Positions 1 through 5,359 of a stretch of 6,227 nucleotides of DNA are shown here, piece after piece (position 1 is the first letter of the stretch; each line of letters starts with the position of its first letter). The translations under genes were made by a program, and so were the position numbers. This DNA is from Actinomycetales bacterium (GTDB lineage Bacteria > Actinomycetota > Actinomycetes > Actinomycetales > Beutenbergiaceae): assembly GCA_016649925.1 (NCBI GenBank), contig JAENWO010000156.1:1-6227 (forward strand), written 5' to 3'. The notes under the pieces are model-generated. The model made no database searches. It was not told the DNA's origin and saw only the letters and a program-made list of their open reading frames with translations.

Positions 1-1845
1 ACGGGCGTCACGGGCGTGGACCCCTCCGCCCTGGAGAACGCCCTCACCGCGCTCCACGCCGTCCCGCACCTCCTCGGGGAAGGTGACGGCATCGGTTCGA
101 ACTCGTGGGCGGTCTCCGGTGACCACACCGCGTCCGGGCTGCCTTTGCTGGCGAACGATCCCCACCTCGGGCTCTCGGCCCCGGGCATCTGGTACCAGGT
201 GGGGCTGCACTGTCGCACCGTGTCCGCGGAGTGCGGGTTCAACGTCGCCGGGTACAGCTTCTCCGGGCTCCCGGGCGTGGTCATCGGCCACAACGACAAC
301 CTCGCGTGGGGCCTGACGAACATGGGCTCCGACTCGAGCGACTTCTTCCTCGAGAGGGTCTTCCCCGACGGCACGTACCTGTACGACGGCGAGCGCCTGC
401 CGCTCGTGGAGCGCCGCGAGGTCATCGCCGTCAACGGTGGGGACGACATCACCCTGACCGTGCGGTCGACGCCGCACGGGCCGATCATCTCCGACGTGCT
501 CACCGGTGCGCGGGACGCCGGTGACGCCCCCCTGCCCGACGGTTCCCCACCCACCGGGATCGCGGGCTACGCCGTCGCCCTCTCGTGGACGGCGCTCACC
601 CCCGGCCGTACCGGGGACGCGATCTTCGCGATCGACCTGGCCAGCAACGCCGAGGACATCGCCGCGGCCGCCGTGCTGTTCGAGGTGCCCACCCAGAATA
701 TCGTGTTCGCGACCACTTCCGGCGACATCGGGTACCAGTCGCCCGGCCGGGTGCCGGTCCGCGCGGACGTGCCGGACGCCGTCGTCCCCAGCGACGGACG
801 CTGGCCCCGCCCGGGCTGGGACTCACGCTACGACTGGCAGGGGTACGTCGACCCGGCGGACCTGCCGGCGGTACTCAACCCCGAGGAGGGCTTCATCGTT
901 GCGGCGAACCAGGCCGTGGAACCGCCCGGCGACGCGCCCTTCCTCACCCACGACTACGACTACGGGTACCGCTCGCAGGAGATCCGGGACCGCCTCGTCG
1001 CGCAGATCGGGCAGGGCCGCCCGTTCGAGGCCGCGGACATGACCGCGATCCAGCTCGACGAGACGAACCCCTACGCGCAGGCGCTCGTCCCGGTCCTGCT
1101 CGACCTGGGCGTGCGGAACGACTTCGTGGGGGAGGCGGTCGACCTGTTCCAGGACTGGGACATGACGAACGATCCCGACTCCGCCGCCGCCGCCTACTTC
1201 TCCGCCGTTTGGGCGAACCTGCTCCGGCTCACGTTCTGGGACCAGGTGCCCGAGGCGCAGCGACCCGACGGCGGCAGCCGCTGGCTCGAGGTGGTGCGCA
1301 CCCTGCTCGAGGACGAGACGAACCCTTGGTGGGACGACCGGGCGACGTTGACCGTTGTCGAGCAGCGTGACGAGATCCTCGGCCTGGCGCTCACCGAGGC
1401 GCGGATGCAGCTCACGGTCTCCCTGGGCAAGGACCCCGCCGACTGGCAGTGGGGACGGGTGCACCAGGCCGCCCCGGAGCACGCGGTCCTGGGCGGGGAC
1501 GGCATCCCGTGGATCGTCCGGGACTTCGTCAACCCGGACCCGATCGCGGTGGGCGGCGGGTCGTCGATGGTGAACGCGAACGGCTGGTCGGCCTCCGACT
1601 GGGTGGACGGGTACCCCAACTTCACGGTGACCGCGGTGCCGTCGATGCGCATGGTGGTCGACCTGAGCGACCTGGACGCCTCCACGTGGGTGAGCCTGAC
1701 GGGCAATTCCGGGCACCCGGCGTCGGGCCACTACGACGACCAGTTCCCGGCGTGGGCAGCAGGGGAGACGTTCGGGTGGCCGTTCACACGCACAGCCGTC
1801 GAGGAGGCCGAGCGGCACACGCTCACGTTGCTGCCGGTGGGTTAG
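1..1845 (+). CDS. Penicillin acylase family Ntn hydrolase, 5'-truncated by window edge
   Basis: This family hydrolyses amide bonds of acylated substrates (beta-lactams, acyl-homoserine lactones, cyclic lipopeptides). Precursors are usually exported and cut autocatalytically into alpha and beta chains. The frame is open to base 1, so the signal peptide and most of the alpha chain are missing; 614 residues remain of the usual 750-900. Counting from the first codon, Ser33 in G-SNSW (codon 97-99) is the expected nucleophile and new N-terminus of the beta chain. It is followed by the family's ANDPHLG segment and HGPI (His159). Asn303 in AANQ is the likely oxyanion-hole Asn and Arg324 in YRSQEIR the matching Arg. 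SSMVNANGW and the C-terminal GNSGHPASGHYDDQ are also typical. Cys71 and Cys78 could form a disulfide. The GTG at 16 is not the real start, because almost no alpha chain would precede the nucleophile. The substrate cannot be told from sequence; the family call is firm. Confidence 0.93.
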   Translation, partial: TGVTGVDPSALENALTALHAVPHLLGEGDGIGSNSWAVSGDHTASGLPLLANDPHLGLSAPGIWYQVGLHCRTVSAECGFNVAGYSFSGLPGVVIGHNDNLAWGLTNMGSDSSDFFLERVFPDGTYLYDGERLPLVERREVIAVNGGDDITLTVRSTPHGPIISDVLTGARDAGDAPLPDGSPPTGIAGYAVALSWTALTPGRTGDAIFAIDLASNAEDIAAAAVLFEVPTQNIVFATTSGDIGYQSPGRVPVRADVPDAVVPSDGRWPRPGWDSRYDWQGYVDPADLPAVLNPEEGFIVAANQAVEPPGDAPFLTHDYDYGYRSQEIRDRLVAQIGQGRPFEAADMTAIQLDETNPYAQALVPVLLDLGVRNDFVGEAVDLFQDWDMTNDPDSAAAAYFSAVWANLLRLTFWDQVPEAQRPDGGSRWLEVVRTLLEDETNPWWDDRATLTVVEQRDEILGLALTEARMQLTVSLGKDPADWQWGRVHQAAPEHAVLGGDGIPWIVRDFVNPDPIAVGGGSSMVNANGWSASDWVDGYPNFTVTAVPSMRMVVDLSDLDASTWVSLTGNSGHPASGHYDDQFPAWAAGETFGWPFTRTAVEEAERHTLTLLPVG

Positions 1846-2456
1846 ATCAGCCACCAGCTGTTCGGGGTGAGCACCCCGTCGACCGGGCGGTCGTGCTCGG
1901 CGACCGGGAGCGGCTCGTCGCTGATCTCGTCGTCGAAGACGATCGCGAAGACCTTCGCGTCGGCGCGGGCATTCCGCAGCGCACGGTCGTACCAGCCGCC
2001 GCCCTGACCCAGCCGGGTGCCGGCCAGGTCGACGCTCAGCGCGGGGGCGAAGATGAGGTCCGCCTCGGCGAGCGCGTCGGCTCCGAGGCCCGGCCCCAGG
2101 GGGTCCGGAGGGCGGCCCGGGGCACGCACCTCGAGGGAGTCGCCGGGGCAGTACCGCGCCCAGTCCCGGCTCAGACCCGGGCCGAGCATCGGCAGGAGGA
2201 TGGAGATCCCCGAGTCGTGCAGGAGCTCCATCAACGGTGCGGTGTCCGGCTCCGTGGGACGGGACGCGTACGTCGCGACGCACCGGACGCCGTCGAGCAG
2301 GTCCTTGGCGTGGTCCGCGATGCGCTCGGACTTCTCCCGGCGCTCCCGCGCCGACCGATCCCGGCGGTGGGCGCGCACCGACTCGCGCAGGATCTGCTTG
2401 GCGTCCTCGAGCTCGAGGCCGACGTCGGGGGGAAGGAGGCTCGACACGGACCACAT
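1842..2456 (-). CDS. 5-formyltetrahydrofolate cyclo-ligase (MTHFS)
   Basis: This cytoplasmic enzyme of one-carbon metabolism converts 5-formyl-THF plus ATP to 5,10-methenyl-THF, ADP and phosphate, returning the inhibitory storage folate to the active pool. The product is 204 residues, near the usual 180-200. The N-terminal helix has the family pattern K20-x3-R24 followed by basic residues at 28-35. The ATP/folate-binding signature is at 148-158, RLGQGGGWYDR, where the commoner form has Tyr in place of Gln151 and Trp155. The closing part has the EHD motif (187-189) and VDGVLTP. The ATG at 2456 is preceded by an AAGGTGG sequence on the minus strand and gives a normal-length N-terminus. The gene is divergent from galU and convergent with the acylase gene, overlapping it by four bases at the stop codons. 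It is the counterpart of M. tuberculosis Rv0992c by context. Confidence 0.93.
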   Translation of the reverse strand: MWSVSSLLPPDVGLELEDAKQILRESVRAHRRDRSARERREKSERIADHAKDLLDGVRCVATYASRPTEPDTAPLMELLHDSGISILLPMLGPGLSRDWARYCPGDSLEVRAPGRPPDPLGPGLGADALAEADLIFAPALSVDLAGTRLGQGGGWYDRALRNARADAKVFAIVFDDEISDEPLPVAEHDRPVDGVLTPNSWWLI

Positions 2457-2468
2457 GCCCCCACCTTG
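2457..2468 (-). promoter_or_regulatory. Start signal of the cyclo-ligase gene: Shine-Dalgarno or leaderless -10
   Basis: Read on the minus strand, AAGGTGG (2467-2461) lies four bases before the ATG at 2456 and resembles a Shine-Dalgarno site with one mismatch. The overlapping hexamer CAAGGT (2468-2463) ends six bases before the ATG, the same geometry as the two leaderless-type promoters on the plus strand. It lacks the T at the first -10 position, though. Sequence alone does not decide which reading is right. Confidence 0.45.
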
Positions 2469-2494
2469 TCAGCCGCCCGGCGCTTTCGCCACCA

Positions 2495-2511
2495 CTTCGC
2501 TCTCGGCGAAG
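2495..2511. repeat. Short inverted repeat in the divergent intergenic region
   Basis: Perfect 6-bp arms, CTTCGC (2495-2500) and GCGAAG (2506-2511), flank a five-base loop in the 149-base gap between the divergent cyclo-ligase and galU genes. It could be a small operator or a hairpin. It has no T-tract, so it is not an intrinsic terminator. In DNA this GC-rich, a 6-bp dyad can arise by chance. Confidence 0.3.
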
Positions 2512-2593
2512 ACCAGCTGCGCACCACGTCCACCGTCGCCCCCGATGTGCACGGTCGAGGAGGTGCTGCCGGCGCCGCGACGGGGTGTGCCGT

Positions 2594-2605
2594 TAGCCTT
2601 CGACC
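2594..2605 (+). promoter_or_regulatory. galU promoter -10 element, leaderless type
   Basis: TAGCCT (2594-2599) fits the actinobacterial TANNNT -10 consensus and ends six bases before the galU ATG at 2606. Transcription would therefore begin at or within a base or two of the start codon. No Shine-Dalgarno-like sequence lies between it and the ATG, which supports a leaderless mRNA. No convincing -35 hexamer is visible 16-19 bases upstream. Confidence 0.6.
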
Positions 2606-3511
2606 ATGACGTCTGTGACCAAGGTCGTGATCCCCGTCGCCGGGTTGGGAACCCGGTTCCTCCCCGCCACGAAGGCGGTCCCCAAGGAGATGCTCCCGGT
2701 GGTGGACAAGCCCGCCATCCAGTACGTCGTGGAGGAGGCCGTCGCTGCCGGCCTCACCGATGTCCTGATGGTCACCGGGCGTGGCAAGGGGGCGATCGAG
2801 GACCACTTCGACCACGTCGTCGAGCTGCAGCACACCCTCGAGCGCAAGGGCGAGCTGGACCGGCTCGGCCGGGTCACGGCCTCCACGGACCTGGCGCGGA
2901 TCCACTTCGTCCGCCAGGGCACGCCGCTCGGCCTCGGGCACGCGGTGCTCGCCGGCGCGGACCACGTGGGCGACCACCCGTTCGCGGTGCAGCTCGGTGA
3001 CGACCTGATCGACGCCCGCGACCCCCTGCTGCCGACCATGATCGCCGCGCAGGAGACGCTCGGCGGGTCCGTGATCGCGCTGATGGAGGTGGATCCCGGA
3101 CAGATCCACCTGTACGGGTGCGCGGGGGTGGAACCCTCCGACCCGTCCGCCGGGCTCGGCGAGGACATCGTGCGCGTCACGGACATGGTGGAGAAGCCGG
3201 ACGCGGACCAGGCCCTGAGCAACCTCGCGATGATCGGCCGCTACGTGCTCAGCCCCGCCGTGTTCGACGTGCTGCGGCAGACCCCTCCGGGTCGCGATGG
3301 CGAGATCCAGCTCACCGACGCGCTGCAGACGCTGGCGTCCATGCCCACCGAGCAGGGTGGCGGCGTGCACGGGGTGATCTTCCGCGGCCGCCGCTACGAC
3401 ACGGGGGACCGGCTCGACTACCTCAAAGCCGTGGTTCAGCTGGGCAGCGACCGCGAGGACCTCGGGCCGGACTTCGTGGGGTGGTTGCGCGAGTTCGTGG
3501 CGAGCCGATGA
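2606..3511 (+). CDS. galU: UTP-glucose-1-phosphate uridylyltransferase
   Basis: GalU makes UDP-glucose and pyrophosphate from UTP and glucose-1-phosphate in the cytoplasm, feeding cell-envelope polysaccharides, glycolipids and trehalose synthesis. The 301-residue product matches the family's usual 290-310. The nucleotide-binding N-terminus is intact at residues 13-31 (GLGTRF, then the KAVPKEMLP segment). A TPLGLGHAV segment follows, then LGDD at 130-133 with the metal-binding Asp, VEKP with Lys197 (matching the sugar-phosphate-binding Lys of other GalU proteins), EIQLTDAL and the GRRYDTGDRLDYLKA block. The ATG at 2606 places the first strand directly at the N-terminus, as expected. It is the first gene of the operon, and its TGA overlaps the ATG of the next gene by four bases (3508-3511), indicating translational coupling. 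Its link to the division proteins downstream is positional; a functional tie is inference. Confidence 0.96.
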   Translation: MTSVTKVVIPVAGLGTRFLPATKAVPKEMLPVVDKPAIQYVVEEAVAAGLTDVLMVTGRGKGAIEDHFDHVVELQHTLERKGELDRLGRVTASTDLARIHFVRQGTPLGLGHAVLAGADHVGDHPFAVQLGDDLIDARDPLLPTMIAAQETLGGSVIALMEVDPGQIHLYGCAGVEPSDPSAGLGEDIVRVTDMVEKPDADQALSNLAMIGRYVLSPAVFDVLRQTPPGRDGEIQLTDALQTLASMPTEQGGGVHGVIFRGRRYDTGDRLDYLKAVVQLGSDREDLGPDFVGWLREFVASR

Positions 3512-4722
3512 AGGCCGTCTCCGAGCACCTCAGGGGCGTTCTCGACCTGCTCCGGCCCCTGCCGCCGCTCGAGGTCGTGCTGCACGACGCCGTCGGCTGC
3601 ATCCTCGCCGAGGACGTCACCTCCCGCGGTGACCTGCCGGCGCGGGACCTCGCCGCTCTGGACGGGTACGCCGTCCGCCGCGCGGACGTCGACGGCGCGG
3701 GCCCGGCCAACCCGGTGGAGCTGCGCGTGCTGGACGAGGTGCGCGCCGGGTCCACCGACGTCACCCGGCTCGTCGCCCGCACCGCGGTGCGGATCGCCTC
3801 GGGCGCGCCGATGCCCGCGGACGCCGACTGCGTCATCCCGCTCGAGCTCACCGATCGCGGGCTCGCCTCGGTGCAGGTGCGGGCCGGGGGCCGCGCCGGG
3901 GAGAACGTGCGCCGCCAGGGTGAGGACCTGCAGACCGGCGAGATCGCCCTCGCGGCCGGCATCCGGATCGGGGCGCGGCAGATCGCCCTGCTCGCCGCCC
4001 TCGGGCGCTCCCGGGTCACCGTGCACCCGCGTCCGCGCGTGGTGCTCGTCTCCGTGGGTGACGAGCTCGTCGAACCGGGGCGGACGGCGTCGGCCGGGGA
4101 GATCTTCGACGCGAACGGCCACGCGCTGGCGACGGCGGTGCAGGATGCCGGCGGGACGACGTTCCGCGTCGCGGCGGTGCCGGACGAGCGGATGCGGCTG
4201 CGCGAGACGCTCGAGGACCAGCTGGTCCGCGCCGACCTCATCATCACCACCGGCGGACTGAGCTACGGCGCGAACGACACGGTCAAGGAGGTCCTCAGCC
4301 CGCTGGGCACGGTGCGCTTCGACAACGTGGCGATGTGGCCGGGCCGGCAGTTCGGGGTGGGCACCGTGGGGGAGGACACACCCATCCTGTGCCTGCCCGG
4401 TGACCCGGTCAGCGCCCAGGTGGCCTTCGAGGTGTTCGTGCGCCCGGCGCTGCTCGCGATGGCCGGGCACGCCGAGCTTTACCGCCCCACCGTACGGGCG
4501 AGCGTCACGAAGGGCTGGGACTCGCCGTCGGACCGGCGCGAGTTCGTGCCCGTGACGCTGATCGGCGCCCCGCAGGAGGGCTACCGGGCCACCCCGGTGG
4601 GATCGCCGGGCTCACTCCTGCTCACCGGTCTGGCCCGCGCGAACGCACTCGCCGTCGTGCCCGACGACGTCCGCGAGGTGTCCGCCGGTGACGAGCTGAA
4701 CTGCATGATCCTGGAGAGCTGA
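3508..4722 (+). CDS. glp: MoeA/gephyrin-like protein, probable Glp-type division protein
   Basis: The 404-residue product has the full MoeA architecture: N-terminal domains I/II (about 1-170), the molybdopterin-binding MoCF fold (about 172-315) and C-terminal domain IV (about 330-404). MoeA inserts molybdate into adenylated molybdopterin. In Corynebacterium the paralogue Glp instead binds FtsZ and a membrane receptor. Set against my recollection of E. coli MoeA, retained cleft residues are D52 (in LDGYAV), D140 (GED), E186 (GDEL), D226 and D257. Changed ones are T100 to S98, K275 to N273 and K279 to W277, and the PGKP motif reads PGRQ (278-281). LPGDPVSAQ remains. Context (after galU, before rimJ and a SepX/GLPR-like gene) equals M. 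tuberculosis moeA1. Together this favours a Glp role over cofactor synthesis, but residual MoeA activity cannot be excluded. The ATG overlaps the galU stop; no strong ribosome-binding site is visible. Confidence 0.88.
   Translation: MKAVSEHLRGVLDLLRPLPPLEVVLHDAVGCILAEDVTSRGDLPARDLAALDGYAVRRADVDGAGPANPVELRVLDEVRAGSTDVTRLVARTAVRIASGAPMPADADCVIPLELTDRGLASVQVRAGGRAGENVRRQGEDLQTGEIALAAGIRIGARQIALLAALGRSRVTVHPRPRVVLVSVGDELVEPGRTASAGEIFDANGHALATAVQDAGGTTFRVAAVPDERMRLRETLEDQLVRADLIITTGGLSYGANDTVKEVLSPLGTVRFDNVAMWPGRQFGVGTVGEDTPILCLPGDPVSAQVAFEVFVRPALLAMAGHAELYRPTVRASVTKGWDSPSDRREFVPVTLIGAPQEGYRATPVGSPGSLLLTGLARANALAVVPDDVREVSAGDELNCMILES
4713..4718 (+). promoter_or_regulatory. Ribosome binding site of the rimJ-like gene
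   Basis: GGAGAG lies inside the last codons of the MoeA-like gene, three bases before the ATG at 4722 (five after the GGAG core). It fixes the start in the TGATG junction and suggests termination-reinitiation coupling. Confidence 0.55.
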
Positions 4723-5324
4723 TGCACCTCACCTCCGGGGCGGTCGGGCTGCGTCCCCTGCGTCTGCGCGACCGGAAGGCGTGGGACCGGCTGCGCCGCG
4801 AGAACATCGAGTGGCTCAGGCGCTGGGAGGCGACGGCGCCCGAACCGAACGCGTACCGGCCCACGTTCGCGCAGTACGTGCGCGAGCAGAACCAGGCCTC
4901 GCGTCGCGGCCTCGCGTACTCGTTCGTGGTGGAGCACGAGGGCGAGATGGTCGGCCAGCTCACCATCTCGGGGATCACCCGCGGGTCCCTGCAGTCGGCC
5001 TCCATCGGCTACTGGATCTCCGAGCACGCGGCCGGGCGGGGCATCGTGCCCAGCGCCGTGGCGATGGCGAGCGACTTCTGCTGGTTCGAGATCGGTCTGC
5101 ACCGGGTCGAGATCAACATCCGCCCGGAGAACGCCGCGAGCCTGCGCGTGGTGGAGAAGCTCGGGTTCCGGGACGAGGGGTTCCGGGAGCGCTTCCTGCA
5201 CATCCAGGGCGCCTGGTGCGATCACCGGTCCTTCGCGCTCACCCTCGAGGACGTCCCCGAAGGGCTCGTCTCGCGTCTCACCGACTCCCGCAGGCGAAAC
5301 GGACCGACACGCCGCCGGGGGTGA
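4722..5324 (+). CDS. rimJ: RimJ-type GNAT family N-acetyltransferase
   Basis: GNAT proteins transfer an acetyl group from acetyl-CoA to an amine. RimJ in E. coli acetylates the N-terminus of ribosomal protein S5, but the substrate of the actinobacterial protein at this locus is not known to me. The 200-residue product opens with the usual strand (VGLRPLRLRD, 8-17). The central strands are at about 65-98. The pyrophosphate-binding turn is AGRGI at 104-108, and the classic NAASLRVVEKLGF block starts at Asn137 with Ser140. The last 15 or so residues form an Arg-rich tail (RRR at 188-190 and 197-199) beyond the normal fold. The ATG shares one base with the stop of the MoeA-like gene, so translation is likely coupled. 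The conserved place between glp and sepX hints at a role tied to division or the ribosome, which is inference only. Confidence 0.9.
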   Translation: MHLTSGAVGLRPLRLRDRKAWDRLRRENIEWLRRWEATAPEPNAYRPTFAQYVREQNQASRRGLAYSFVVEHEGEMVGQLTISGITRGSLQSASIGYWISEHAAGRGIVPSAVAMASDFCWFEIGLHRVEINIRPENAASLRVVEKLGFRDEGFRERFLHIQGAWCDHRSFALTLEDVPEGLVSRLTDSRRRNGPTRRRG

Positions 5325-5336
5325 GGGCCGGCGATG

Positions 5337-5351
5337 GGTAGGGCCTCTACC
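5337..5351. repeat. Inverted repeat overlapping the -10 of the membrane protein gene
   Basis: GGTAG (5337-5341) and CTACC (5347-5351) are perfect 5-bp arms around a five-base loop. The right arm covers the first four bases of the proposed -10 hexamer. It could be an operator half-site pair or simply chance. There is no T-tract, so it is not a terminator for the upstream genes. Confidence 0.25.
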
Positions 5352-5359
5352 GTCGTGAT
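5348..5359 (+). promoter_or_regulatory. Internal promoter -10 element before the SepX/GLPR-like gene, leaderless type
   Basis: TACCGT (5348-5353) matches TANNNT and ends six bases before the GTG at 5360, the same spacing as at galU. There is no Shine-Dalgarno sequence between hexamer and GTG. This argues for a leaderless transcript of the membrane protein gene, in addition to read-through from the upstream operon. No clear -35 is seen. Confidence 0.55.

Noticed and set aside
16..18. GTG as the start codon of the acylase gene
   Set aside because: The frame stays open to base 1, and a start here would leave only 27 residues before the nucleophile Ser, with no signal peptide or alpha chain.
823..2454. 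Long open frame on the minus strand (543 codons) across the acylase and cyclo-ligase genes
   Set aside because: Composition is Arg/Pro/Gly-rich with no domain motifs. It lies over two genes with clear family signatures and arises from GC-rich third positions.
2457..2605. A small gene or RNA in the divergent gap
   Set aside because: I saw no start with ribosome-binding site and coding-like composition, and no tRNA or riboswitch-like folding. The gap is accounted for by start signals of the flanking genes and one short dyad.
1449..2609. 386-codon plus-strand open frame bridging the acylase end and galU start
   Set aside because: Out of frame with both neighbours and antisense to the cyclo-ligase gene, with shadow-type composition and no plausible start context.
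5325..5359. Terminator between rimJ and the membrane protein gene
   Set aside because: The only dyad has 5-bp arms and no T-tract, and 35 bases is short for a terminator plus promoter. Read-through is more likely.
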